This document shows, one piece after another, positions 1 to 7,664 of a stretch of DNA of 16,658 bases. A program made the translations under genes and the position numbers. The notes beneath the pieces are model-generated. The model was not told the origin of the DNA and did not search any database. It saw only the letters and a list, made by a program, of their open reading frames with translations. Location of the stretch: positions 1-16,658 of the forward strand of contig CALVJE010000013.1 of NCBI GenBank assembly GCA_944331725.1. The letters are read 5' to 3'. The DNA is from an uncultured Bacilli bacterium. GTDB taxonomy: Bacteria; Bacillota_I; Bacilli_A; RF39; UBA660. Positions within the stretch are counted from its first letter, which is position 1; each line of letters begins with the position of its first letter.

Positions 1-30
1 TAATAAAAAAACAATAAGCTTTTCTAATAC

Positions 31-62
31 TAAATTTCACTTTACTCCAAAACTGAAATTTA
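31..62. repeat. 9-bp inverted repeat upstream of hup
   Basis: TAAATTTCA at 31-39 is the exact reverse complement of TGAAATTTA at 54-62, leaving a 14-base loop. No T tract follows, so it is not a convincing terminator of an upstream gene. In such AT-rich DNA this could arise by chance. The rest of 1-100 holds nothing else I recognise. Confidence 0.3.
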
Positions 63-103
63 ACTTTAAAATTAAGGTTAAATGTAAAAATCAGTAAAAA
101 CCA

Positions 104-132
104 TTGATTTAGAAAGTCTTTCGTGCTATCCT
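104..132 (+). promoter_or_regulatory. Probable sigma-A promoter of hup
   Basis: TTGATT (104-109) is followed by a 17-base spacer and TATCCT (127-132). TG at 124-125 makes it an extended -10 element. Transcription would start near 139, about 40 bases before the HU start codon. Neither hexamer is perfect, but their spacing is ideal. Confidence 0.5.
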
Positions 133-177
133 TATTATGTAAGCAAGATATGCTTAAATTAATAGGAGGTTTTATAT

Positions 178-453
178 ATGAAAAAAGTAGAATTAGTTGA
201 AGCTGTTGCAGAAAAAGCTGGTTTAACTAAAGCTGATGCAACTCGTGCTATTGATGCAACTTTTGAAGCTATTACTGATGCCTTAGCTAATGGAGATAAA
301 ATTACATTAGTTGGATTTGGTACTTTCAGTGTTTCTAAGAGAGCTGCACGTGAAGGACGTAATCCTAGAACTGGTGAAACTGTTAAAATTGAAGCTAGAA
401 ATGCTGTTTCATTTAAAGCAGGATCTGCTCTTAAAGATGCAGTAAACGAATAA
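178..453 (+). CDS. hup: HU-family DNA-binding protein
   Basis: Small histone-like nucleoid protein that binds and bends DNA as a dimer, with little sequence preference. The 91 residues match the usual HU length. They show the N-terminal helical dimerisation half (MKKVELVEAVAEKAGLTK), the conserved GFGTFSV strand at about 47-53, and the DNA-embracing arm containing GRNPRTGE at about 60-67. The ATG is preceded by a strong AGGAGG at a good distance. Codon use looks different from neighbouring genes: several CGT arginines and many GCT/GCA alanines instead of nearly pure AGA and AT-rich codons, consistent with high expression. It appears monocistronic, with its own promoter and a terminator starting at the stop codon. 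Identification as HU is near certain. The choice between HU and an IHF-like paralogue is settled by the Bacillota context. Confidence 0.97.
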   Translation: MKKVELVEAVAEKAGLTKADATRAIDATFEAITDALANGDKITLVGFGTFSVSKRAAREGRNPRTGETVKIEARNAVSFKAGSALKDAVNE

Positions 454-472
454 GCCAGCAATGGCTTTTTTT
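452..472 (+). terminator. Intrinsic terminator of hup
   Basis: AAGCCA (452-457) pairs with TGGCTT (462-467) around a GCAA tetraloop, a stable GNRA type. A T run continues to 472. The left arm starts inside the TAA stop codon (451-453). Confidence 0.85.
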
Positions 473-476
473 CTTT

Positions 477-728
477 GTGTTAATTTATTTAATTATTATT
501 AATATTCTTACCTTTATTCTTTATGGAGTAGATAAATTTTTAGCTTGTCATCATTACTATAGAATCAGTGAGAAACTTCTATATTTATTTAGCATATTTG
601 GGGGAGCTTTAGGTGGCCTTTTAGGAATGCTTTTATTTAGACATAAAACTTTAAAATTAAGATTTTATCTTGTTAATATTATATCTTTAATACTATGGGG
701 TGTGATAATATGGGAAAATTTTACATAA
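477..728 (+). CDS. DUF1294 family small membrane protein
   Basis: An 83-residue hydrophobic protein of unknown function. It matches the DUF1294 pattern: an N-terminal hydrophobic segment followed by YGVDKFLA, then RISEKLL, the glycine-rich GGALGGLLGM and the FRHKTLK motif, and a final hydrophobic helix. About three membrane segments are expected (roughly 1-16, 33-54, 62-79). The only plausible start is GTG at 477. It has no visible Shine-Dalgarno sequence and sits directly after the T tract of the hup terminator. Expression may therefore depend on terminator read-through or on an internal promoter I could not find. The start codon is the uncertain part; the family assignment is fairly secure. 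Confidence 0.8.
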   Translation: MLIYLIIINILTFILYGVDKFLACHHYYRISEKLLYLFSIFGGALGGLLGMLLFRHKTLKLRFYLVNIISLILWGVIIWENFT

Positions 729-774
729 TAGATGGTTAAACGGGTGATGTGTAGTAGTAAAATACTTAATTAAA

Positions 775-783
775 TGATACAAT
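775..783 (+). promoter_or_regulatory. Extended -10 promoter of the cca-dnaD-nth operon
   Basis: TGA-TACAAT (775-783) is an extended -10 element. No good -35 box lies 16-18 bases upstream, which extended -10 promoters tolerate. A start near 790 would lie after the GTG at 788 and so supports the ATG at 812 as the cca start. Confidence 0.5.
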
Positions 784-811
784 ATAGGTGGAAAAGGTTG
801 GGATAAAAATA

Positions 812-1951
812 ATGTTAAATACGGCTTTAAAAGTTTTAAGTATAATAGAAGATAATTCTTATGAAGCATATATTGTAGGAGGGTTTGTTCGTGATTATAT
901 AATGGGTATTAAATCTAATGATGTTGATGTTACAACTAATGCTACTCCTAAAGAATTAATTAAAATTTTTCCTAATGCTAATATAGATAATGAAATGTAT
1001 GGTAGTGTAACAGTTTACTTTAATAATATTAGATTTGAAATAACTACATATAGATATGAAAATAATTATTTAGATAATAGACATCCTGATGAAGTTAGGT
1101 ATGTTAATGATTTAAGTATTGATTTAAAAAGAAGAGATTTTACTATTAATACTATTTGTATGGATAAATTTGGAAATATTAAAGATTTACTTAATGGTAG
1201 AGATGATATAAATAATAAAATAATAAAAACTGTTATTAATCCAATGGATTCTTTTATGCTTGATTCTCTTAGAATATTAAGAGCGATTAGATTTGCAACT
1301 ACTTTAGATTTTGAACTTTCTAGTGATGTAAAAGAAGCGATTAGACAGTCTAAATATTTACTTGAAAATTTATCTATTAATAGAAAAAAAGAAGAGTTAG
1401 ATAAAATATTTAGTAGTCCTAATATAGAAAAGGGATTAAAGTTAATAAAAGAATTTGAGTTAGATGGTATCTTAGGCTTAAAAAATATTAATAAGGTAAA
1501 AGAATGTAGTCAAGTTATGGGAATATGGACTTTATTAGAAGTAGATGATATTTATCCTTTTACAAGAAATGAATTACAATTGATGAGAGATATTAGAAGA
1601 GTTGTTAATGATGATCCTTTATCTAAATATAATCTTTATTATTATGGATTATATGTATGTAGTGTAGCATTGGAAATTAAAGGTATTAGTAAAGATAAAA
1701 TTATGGATGTTTATAAAGGAATGGTAATCCATAAACGAAGTGATATCTTGATTGATTCTTATGATATTATGGAATGTTTAGATATAAAAGAAGGACCTGT
1801 TTTGAGTGAGATATGGAAAGAATTAGAAAAAGATGTTATTGATTTGAAAGTAGTTAATGAGAAAAAAGAGTTGATTTCTGATGTAAAAAAGATATATACT
1901 AATTTAGTATTAAAGAAGGAGGAAATTAATGAGGCAAAAGCATCTAGTTAA
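812..1951 (+). CDS. cca: CCA tRNA nucleotidyltransferase
   Basis: Adds or repairs the 3'-terminal CCA of tRNAs in the cytoplasm, using CTP and ATP. The 379-residue protein has class II nucleotidyltransferase signatures: GGFVRD near 23-28, the metal-binding pair D37/D39 in NDVDVTT, RRDFTINT, the LRILRAIRFA block and a following helical domain with KKEELDKIF. I choose the ATG at 812 over the in-frame GTG at 788, because the likely transcription start lies at about 790 and AAAGGTTGGGA lies 8 bases before the ATG. The C-terminal third is poorly conserved, as is usual for this family. It overlaps dnaD by 23 bases and heads an operon. A poly(A) polymerase of the same superfamily is the main alternative, less likely in Bacilli. 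Confidence 0.9.
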   Translation: MLNTALKVLSIIEDNSYEAYIVGGFVRDYIMGIKSNDVDVTTNATPKELIKIFPNANIDNEMYGSVTVYFNNIRFEITTYRYENNYLDNRHPDEVRYVNDLSIDLKRRDFTINTICMDKFGNIKDLLNGRDDINNKIIKTVINPMDSFMLDSLRILRAIRFATTLDFELSSDVKEAIRQSKYLLENLSINRKKEELDKIFSSPNIEKGLKLIKEFELDGILGLKNINKVKECSQVMGIWTLLEVDDIYPFTRNELQLMRDIRRVVNDDPLSKYNLYYYGLYVCSVALEIKGISKDKIMDVYKGMVIHKRSDILIDSYDIMECLDIKEGPVLSEIWKELEKDVIDLKVVNEKKELISDVKKIYTNLVLKKEEINEAKASS

Positions 1952-2594
1952 TTTACTTATGGATGGAAATATTGTAGTACCTTTAGAGTTTTATCGAAGA
2001 TATAAAGAATTAAATGTTACATTGGAGGAGTTTATCTTTCTTATGTATTTAAGAAGTAAAGGTAATTTAATATTGTTTGATCCTATTTCTATTGCAGAAG
2101 AGTTAGGGTATAGTTCTTTTGAAGTTTTAGAACTTATTTCTTCACTTAGTGATAAGAAATTGTTAGTAATAGAAACTGTTAAAAATGACAAAGGTATTGT
2201 TGAAGAAAAGTTAGATTTAAATTTATTTTATGAAAAAATGGTTTCATTGATGTTAGATGATAAAGAATTTAAAGAGGAGACTAAACTTGATGATAGTATT
2301 TTTTCATCAATTGAAAAAGAGTTTGGAAGAACACTTAATCCTAGTGAAATAGAATTTATTAAGGCTTGGTCTAGTAATTTTAGTAGTGAATTAATTATAG
2401 AAGCAGTTAAAGAAGCAGTGTTAAATGGTGTTTCTAGTATTAGATATATAGATAAGATATTATACGAATGGGATAAAAAAGGGTTAAGGACTATTGATGA
2501 TGTTAGACATTTTTTGAATAAGAAAAGGAATGAACCTACTGATCCTGTCGAGGTGTTTGAATATGACTGGTTTGATGAAGATGAAGAAGAGTGA
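1929..2594 (+). CDS. dnaD: DnaD replication initiation protein
   Basis: DnaD-type primosomal protein of low-GC Gram-positives, acting with DnaA and DnaB in helicase loading at the origin and at stalled forks. Of its 221 residues, 1-85 look like the N-terminal winged-helix (DDBH1) domain. Residues 125-200 form the DDBH2 domain, with the typical YxxxIL signature as YIDKIL at 173-178 followed by YEW. A short very acidic tail (DWFDEDEEE) ends the protein. The ATG lies inside the end of cca and follows a strong AAGGAGG, so translation is probably coupled. The dnaD-nth pair is conserved in Bacillus-type chromosomes, which supports the call. The gene ends in TGA, evidence that TGA is a stop codon here. 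Confidence 0.92.
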   Translation: MRQKHLVNLLMDGNIVVPLEFYRRYKELNVTLEEFIFLMYLRSKGNLILFDPISIAEELGYSSFEVLELISSLSDKKLLVIETVKNDKGIVEEKLDLNLFYEKMVSLMLDDKEFKEETKLDDSIFSSIEKEFGRTLNPSEIEFIKAWSSNFSSELIIEAVKEAVLNGVSSIRYIDKILYEWDKKGLRTIDDVRHFLNKKRNEPTDPVEVFEYDWFDEDEEE

Positions 2595-3216
2595 AAAAGT
2601 TGTTATTATTAGAGATTATTTAGATTATTTATTTAAAGAGCCTAAGTGTGAACTTAATTATAATAATGACTATGAATTACTTATTGCTATTGTACTTAGT
2701 GCACAGACTACTGATAAAAGGGTTAATAGTGTTACTGATATATTGTTTAATAAATATAAGAGTTTAGAAGAGTTAATGAATGCTGATATTAAGGATATAG
2801 AAGAAATATTAAGACCACTTGGGTCTTTTAGAAAGAAAGCTTTTTATGTTAAAGAGATTGCTAGAATATTAGTAACTTTATATGATGGTGAGGTTCCTAT
2901 TAAAAGAAAACAATTAGAAGATATGCCTGGTGTTGGGAGAAAAACAGTTAATGTATTTTTAGGAGAATTTTATAATGTTCCTTTGATAGCGGTTGATACA
3001 CACGTTGAGAGAGTTTCTAAAAGGTTAGGTCTTGCTAAAGATGAAGATAGTGTTAGAGAAGTAGAGGAGAAGTTAAAAAGAGCCTTTAAAAAGGAAGAGT
3101 GGGCTAAAATACATCTACAGTTAGTTCTTTTTGGTAGATATCATTGTAAAGCTGTTGCACCTAATTGTAGTGAATGTAGATTAAAAGATATTTGTAAATA
3201 TGAAAAAAGAAGCTAA
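2563..3216 (+). CDS. nth: Endonuclease III (DNA glycosylase/AP lyase)
   Basis: Base excision repair enzyme that removes oxidised pyrimidines and cleaves the abasic site. From the chosen start it has 217 residues, near the usual 210-220. The LSAQTTD block is at 45-51. The helix-hairpin-helix MPGVGRKT carries catalytic Lys127, and VDTHV carries Asp145. A C-terminal [4Fe-4S] motif, C195-x6-C202-x2-C205-x5-C211, is complete. An upstream in-frame ATG at 2530 exists, but the ATG at 2563 has GAGGTG seven bases before it, and the family begins near here. It overlaps dnaD by 32 bases in another frame and is the last gene of the cca operon. Confidence 0.95.
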   Translation: MTGLMKMKKSEKVVIIRDYLDYLFKEPKCELNYNNDYELLIAIVLSAQTTDKRVNSVTDILFNKYKSLEELMNADIKDIEEILRPLGSFRKKAFYVKEIARILVTLYDGEVPIKRKQLEDMPGVGRKTVNVFLGEFYNVPLIAVDTHVERVSKRLGLAKDEDSVREVEEKLKRAFKKEEWAKIHLQLVLFGRYHCKAVAPNCSECRLKDICKYEKRS

Positions 3217-3232
3217 AAACTAGCTTCTTTTT
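3206..3232. terminator. Bidirectional terminator between nth and ponA
   Basis: AAAGAAGCTA (3206-3215) pairs perfectly with TAGCTTCTTT (3221-3230) around a five-base loop. T runs follow on both strands. It contains the nth stop codon (3214-3216) and begins immediately after the ponA stop codon on the minus strand, so it serves both convergent genes. Confidence 0.9.
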
Positions 3233-6086
3233 AAGTTTCTGGAGGACTAGGATTTTCTGGATTATCACCACTGCCTCCTGAACTTCCAGTTATTGTTACA
3301 GTAATATTTCCTGTTTCTTTAGTTTCTCCATCATATGTAAATCTATATTTCAAAGTATAGGTACCAGCAGTTGATATTATACCAGATGATGTATCAACAT
3401 TTGGAGATATACTTGATAAAGTCCAATTACTAGTACTACTAGTTACATTAGTAGAACCGTTGTAAACAGTTACATAATTTGTTATGTCGCTAATGTTAAA
3501 TGTTTCTACATTAATAGCACTAGCGGTTATTCGTAAGTTTGCACTTTGTTTTTCTAATGTATAAGTAGCAGCTTCACTATTTAGTCCATCATATTTTTGG
3601 AAAGTAGCGACGACTTTATAAGTACCATAAGGATTACTTGGATTATTAATAGTATAATTTGTATTAGTAGTAAATCCTAATAATGTGTTATTAAAGTAAA
3701 CATTATAACCAAAGTCTCCATATGAAGAATCTACATTACCTGGATTAACAGCGTTCCAACTTAGTTTAACACTACCATTAGAATATGTAGCACTTAAACC
3801 AGTAGGAGTTGCTAAATTACTTGTTTCAGCATTTCCTGTAGGTTCGTGATCCTTTTTGAAATATTCATAAAGTATATTACCTGAATATCCTGTTCCTGCA
3901 ACTTTTGCCGTTGAACTACCAGAGACAAGAGGAACTCTTACAACACTTTCTGGCATTGTAAATTCTTCTTTATTATCTTCAAATACTTCATTAGCGATAG
4001 CAGTGAATAATCTATCACGTTGTACTGTTCCAGATAAGTTATGAAAGTAATAACCTTGAGCGACTGATTCGGCTGTTGTTTTTTCATAACCATACCACAT
4101 TGCTATAACTGTTTTTGTAGTATATCCAACAACCCAAGAATCTCTAATAGCATCATCAGCCATACCAAGTCTTTCTCTTGTTGCTTCATCAAAGTTAGTA
4201 GTACCAGTTTTCATTGCAACTCTATCCATAGCTCCACCACCAGTTATACTAGTGTCATCTAATATACTAGTTATCATAAAGGCAGTAGAGTCTTCCATAG
4301 CTTTTGTTTTTTCACTTTCGTGTGTATATTCTTCGCCAGTAGAGTTTAAAACTATTCTACTAACTGAATATGGTTCATTATAATAACCACCATTAGAAAA
4401 TGCAGCATATGCACCAGCCATATCAAGAGAGTTAACTCCAGTAAAGGCTCCTAAAGCGTGAGCTTCGTGTATTTTACCATTTTCTATTTCTGGTTCTATT
4501 CCTAGCTTTTGTACAAATTCAATAATCTTAGAATTATCTACTTGTTGGAAAGCTTTAAGTGCAGGGATATTTCTTGATAGAGATAGTGCTCTTCTTGTAG
4601 TCATATTACCCATAAAACTACCATCCCAGTTATTTATTTCTTGACCTGTACTATAAGAATATGGTTCATCTACAAACATTTTATAATTATCATTACCATC
4701 ATTATAACCAAAGGTAGAAGCATTATTGTATTCAATTAATGGTCCATAATCAAATAATGGTTTTGCAGTAGATCCAGGTTGTCTTTTAATATTATCACTT
4801 GTTGCAAAGTTTAAGGTATTAACTCCTGTTTTATTTCTTCCTGCTCCTACTGCTAATATTTTACCTGTTTCACTATCTAAGACTGTAACACCACTTTGAA
4901 TAACATCATTAACCCAATTATAAGTTTCACCATTCATAACTCTATTTATTCCATCTTGTTTATCACGGTCTAAGTTAGTATATATTTGCATTGAAACTGT
5001 ATATGGATTATAGTCACTACCTAGTTTATTTTCTACTTCAGCGACAACTGTGTCAATATATCCTTGATATTCACTATTACCACTTGTATCTGCAGATTCA
5101 TTGTAATTAACTAAACTTTCAATACTAATTGAGCTAGCAAGTTCTTTTTCTTCTTCTGTAATATATCCGTGACGTTCCATTAAGTAAAGAACAGTATCAC
5201 GTCTTTTTGTAACAGCTTCAATATTTTCTTCATTAGTTGGTCTATAAGTATTAGGAGCTTGGAACATTCCTGCTATAATACTAGCTTCTGCTAAATTTAA
5301 ATCACCTACATCTTTATTGAAATAAACTCTAGCAGCTTGACTTACTCCATAAACATTACCACCTAAGTTATGGTTATTAACATAAAATTCAATTATTTGT
5401 TCTTTTGTATAATTCTTTTCTAGTTTAAATATTGATAAATAAATATCTTGGAATTTTCTAATAACACCATCGATACCTGTTGCGATACTAGATGTTAAAC
5501 TGTTTTTTACAACTTGCATTGATAGGGTAGAAGCACCACCAGCATCAGAATTACCAAATACTTGACCAATTGATGCTCTTAAGAATCTAGGTGCATCAAA
5601 TCCATTATGTTGGAAAAATCTTGAATCTTCTGTTGCAACTATTGCATCTACTAATACTTCTGGTAATTCATCATAAGTTACTTTATCACGCATTTCACTA
5701 CCTAATTTAGCAAATTCTTCACCATTGATATCATATAAAACAGTAGGTTCACTACTATCTAATTTTTCAGCATCAAATTTAGGATTAGCTGATATAGCAA
5801 TATAAATCATAAAGACGATACCTACTAACATTACTAAGATACCAATAGATAGAATAATAATTAATATTGTATTAACTACCTTTTTCTTTTTAGGTTTATT
5901 TTTAACACTATCTACTAATTTAGCTAGTCCTACAATAATTAATATTCCTATACCCATAAAAAGAGTTGTTAACAATCCTAATATAAAGTATCCTACAATC
6001 ATTAAGATAATAAACATAATTAGAAATATTAAGAATATATTATTCTTTTTTAGTTTTCTTTTTCTTTTAGCTTTAGATTTTGCCAT
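3231..6086 (-). CDS. ponA: Class A penicillin-binding protein with FN3/Ig-like tail
   Basis: Bifunctional cell-wall enzyme that polymerises lipid II into glycan strands and cross-links the peptides outside the membrane. The 951 residues begin with a very basic cytoplasmic stretch (1-15). Three hydrophobic segments follow (about 16-35, 36-55 and 74-98); most class A PBPs have only one. The GT51 domain shows EDSRFFQHNG with catalytic Glu153, then GGASTLSMQVVKN. The transpeptidase has S439-T-A-K442, S504-R-N506 and K626-T-G-T. After about 757 come a fibronectin type III-like domain (to about 845), an Ig-like domain (about 850-933) and a Gly/Pro tail. The start has GGAGGT eight bases upstream. 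It lies downstream of recU with a 14-base overlap, as in Bacillus. Confidence 0.95.
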   Translation of the reverse strand: MAKSKAKRKRKLKKNNIFLIFLIMFIILMIVGYFILGLLTTLFMGIGILIIVGLAKLVDSVKNKPKKKKVVNTILIIILSIGILVMLVGIVFMIYIAISANPKFDAEKLDSSEPTVLYDINGEEFAKLGSEMRDKVTYDELPEVLVDAIVATEDSRFFQHNGFDAPRFLRASIGQVFGNSDAGGASTLSMQVVKNSLTSSIATGIDGVIRKFQDIYLSIFKLEKNYTKEQIIEFYVNNHNLGGNVYGVSQAARVYFNKDVGDLNLAEASIIAGMFQAPNTYRPTNEENIEAVTKRRDTVLYLMERHGYITEEEKELASSISIESLVNYNESADTSGNSEYQGYIDTVVAEVENKLGSDYNPYTVSMQIYTNLDRDKQDGINRVMNGETYNWVNDVIQSGVTVLDSETGKILAVGAGRNKTGVNTLNFATSDNIKRQPGSTAKPLFDYGPLIEYNNASTFGYNDGNDNYKMFVDEPYSYSTGQEINNWDGSFMGNMTTRRALSLSRNIPALKAFQQVDNSKIIEFVQKLGIEPEIENGKIHEAHALGAFTGVNSLDMAGAYAAFSNGGYYNEPYSVSRIVLNSTGEEYTHESEKTKAMEDSTAFMITSILDDTSITGGGAMDRVAMKTGTTNFDEATRERLGMADDAIRDSWVVGYTTKTVIAMWYGYEKTTAESVAQGYYFHNLSGTVQRDRLFTAIANEVFEDNKEEFTMPESVVRVPLVSGSSTAKVAGTGYSGNILYEYFKKDHEPTGNAETSNLATPTGLSATYSNGSVKLSWNAVNPGNVDSSYGDFGYNVYFNNTLLGFTTNTNYTINNPSNPYGTYKVVATFQKYDGLNSEAATYTLEKQSANLRITASAINVETFNISDITNYVTVYNGSTNVTSSTSNWTLSSISPNVDTSSGIISTAGTYTLKYRFTYDGETKETGNITVTITGSSGGSGDNPENPSPPET

Positions 6087-6654
6087 TATATTTTACCTCC
6101 AAAAATTCATCTACTACTTTTAAGTAGTCAAGTCTAGGATTATAACCTTCCTTGATTAAGTATCCCTTTTCTTTAAAGTATTTAATTGGTATTGACTTTC
6201 TATCATTACTTTTTATAAAAGAAAAAAGGTCATCATCTTTTAATAAGTATGTTTCATTTAATAAGTCAAAACGAACTACTATAAAACCGATTCCCCCGTG
6301 TCTTGTTATATTTTCTAAATGTTTTATTTGGTGTTTATGAATATTTGCTAAAGGGAATGCTGTTTTATTTTTAGTTTGTTTAGCTTCAAAGTCAATATAA
6401 TAACCTTTATAGATACCATTATAGTCTGTTGTTGATGGTTCTTCATAAAAAGCTTCTTTGATTGTTGAAGTACGATCTTTTCTAAAGTCTACTTTAGTTA
6501 CTTTAATTGGTGTTGGCTTTTTATATATATATGCTATATCTTTACTTCTATAATATTCATTAGATTGATTAATATCATCTTCAAGGTTCATACCACGATG
6601 ACTATAGTTAATAATTTGGTTATTACTTTTCTTTATCCCCATAGGATAATTCAT
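6073..6654 (-). CDS. recU: Holliday junction resolvase RecU
   Basis: Structure-specific endonuclease that resolves Holliday junctions during recombination and segregation in Bacillota. The 193 residues fit the family. The N-terminal part reads HRGMNLEDDINQSNEYY. The catalytic core STTDYNG...YYIDFEAKQT provides the expected acidic and basic residues (D77, D88, E90, K92), followed by HKHQIKHL and the GFIVVRF strand. The ATG follows AAGGTGAT closely. It is transcribed ahead of ponA and overlaps it by 14 bases, the classical recU-ponA arrangement that couples chromosome processing with wall synthesis genes. No catalytic residue appears missing. Confidence 0.95.
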   Translation of the reverse strand: MNYPMGIKKSNNQIINYSHRGMNLEDDINQSNEYYRSKDIAYIYKKPTPIKVTKVDFRKDRTSTIKEAFYEEPSTTDYNGIYKGYYIDFEAKQTKNKTAFPLANIHKHQIKHLENITRHGGIGFIVVRFDLLNETYLLKDDDLFSFIKSNDRKSIPIKYFKEKGYLIKEGYNPRLDYLKVVDEFLEVKYNGKI

Positions 6655-6672
6655 TTATATCACCTTGTTACA

Positions 6673-6678
6673 ATTATA
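6673..6678 (-). promoter_or_regulatory. Probable -10 box of the recU-ponA operon
   Basis: On the minus strand TATAAT is present here, about 20 bases before the recU start codon, in the gap after the stop codon of the upstream gene. No recognisable -35 box sits 17 bases further up, so the promoter may be weak or the operon may include the preceding gene. Confidence 0.4.
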
Positions 6679-6711
6679 CTATAAAATTATAAAAAAGGCT
6701 ATATATATTTC

Positions 6712-7530
6712 TTAGTTGTTATCTCCTTTAGGATTTATTGTTTTAAATTCTCTTCTATTAGCTCTTGCTATAGTTTCATTAATATCTTCTCTATAAAAAG
6801 GTTTACTCTTTTTGATTGTATATACTTTTGTTTTTTCTTCTTCATCAGTTATTTCTTCTACTAAATCTTTGTTTTTTATAGCAATGGCAGTACATTCTTT
6901 TATAAAAGGTATTTTAGTTGCAAGATAATTATTTATATAAGGACATATTTTTTCTAGTTCTATAAATTCATAGTAACAGTCTTTTGGTATTCCTGTACTT
7001 TTTATTTTTCCATCATTAGATTTATAGAAACTAAAATAAGAAAATTGTTGTTTTCCTTTTATCATATCATTAATATCTTTAGTAAAATCTAAATCATTAT
7101 CTTTTGATATTAAATATTGAATTATAAGAGTTGCTTTTTCTATAACTAGAGAGTCTTCTTTTAGAGTAAAACAGTGATTGTTGTTATTATTATCAGTAAA
7201 GTTTATTTCAATTATTTCTTCAGTATCATCTATCTTATCTTGCATTATAAATTTAATTTCATCATTATCAAGATCTCCCATTATTAATCTTTCTAAATAT
7301 ATTATATTATTTTTATCGTGATTTAAACTGAAAGCGATAGTGTTTCCTTGAAAATGTAATCTATTAGTATTAGAATCTAAAGATATTTTCATTCTTTCTA
7401 TCTTCTTGTTCTTATTATTTAATAATTTTACTACTCCATTAGTTATTGAAAACTCTAAATCATTATATTTAAATAGATTAATAATCTCTTCTGTTTGGAT
7501 AAATTCCATTATATAATCCATTATATTCAT
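6712..7530 (-). CDS. Uncharacterised 272-residue protein
   Basis: I do not recognise this family. The protein looks soluble and cytoplasmic: no signal peptide or membrane helix, with many Asn, Asp, Lys and Ile. It opens with a short helix (MNIMDYIMEFIQTEEIINLF), then about 100 residues of alternating hydrophobic and polar residues suggesting beta structure (about 25-125), including a five-Asn run at 114-118. A more helical half ends in a charged tail with an ITDEEEKTK segment and KPFYRED. Its own TTGACA-N17-TATTAT promoter and an AAGGA ribosome site support it as a real gene. It lies 57 bases upstream of recU in the same direction and could feed transcription into recU-ponA, since no terminator is visible after it. 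Function cannot be stated. Confidence 0.75.
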   Translation of the reverse strand: MNIMDYIMEFIQTEEIINLFKYNDLEFSITNGVVKLLNNKNKKIERMKISLDSNTNRLHFQGNTIAFSLNHDKNNIIYLERLIMGDLDNDEIKFIMQDKIDDTEEIIEINFTDNNNNNHCFTLKEDSLVIEKATLIIQYLISKDNDLDFTKDINDMIKGKQQFSYFSFYKSNDGKIKSTGIPKDCYYEFIELEKICPYINNYLATKIPFIKECTAIAIKNKDLVEEITDEEEKTKVYTIKKSKPFYREDINETIARANRREFKTINPKGDNN

Positions 7531-7555
7531 TATAATCAGTCCTTTTTTATGGCTT

Positions 7556-7584
7556 ATAATACATCTTTTTTATTATTATGTCAA
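7556..7584 (-). promoter_or_regulatory. Promoter of the 272-residue gene
   Basis: On the minus strand a perfect TTGACA (7584-7579) is followed by a 17-base spacer and TATTAT (7561-7556). This is one of the best sigma-A matches in the window. Transcription would start about 20 bases before the ATG at 7530. Confidence 0.75.
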
Positions 7585-7609
7585 AATATTTCTTGTTTTG
7601 TCGGATTTG

Positions 7610-7644
7610 TTGTTATTTTCTTTTTGTTATTTTACTATATAAAT
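7610..7644 (+). promoter_or_regulatory. Probable promoter of the small ORF-gpsB-rnpB unit
   Basis: TTGTTA (7610-7615), a 17-base spacer and TACTAT (7633-7638), overlapping TATAAA (7638-7643). Which -10 register is used is unclear. It is the last good promoter I see before gpsB, rnpB, rodZ and pgsA. Confidence 0.5.
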
Positions 7645-7664
7645 ATAGAAAGGTTGGGACTTTT

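Noticed and set aside
159..461. Open frame on the minus strand across hup
   Set aside because: It mirrors the HU gene, whose family, ribosome site and terminator are clear; the antisense product has no recognisable features.
788..811. GTG start eight codons upstream for the CCA enzyme
   Set aside because: It lies at or before the predicted transcription start and lacks a properly spaced ribosome site.
2530..2562. Earlier ATG for endonuclease III
   Set aside because: No ribosome site, and the extra residues come from the dnaD coding sequence in another frame; GAGGTG favours 2563.
7578..7664. N-terminal extension of the small ORF with a hydrophobic, Cys-containing segment
   Set aside because: The extension starts before the -35/-10 region and would be upstream of the predicted transcription start; it has no ribosome site.
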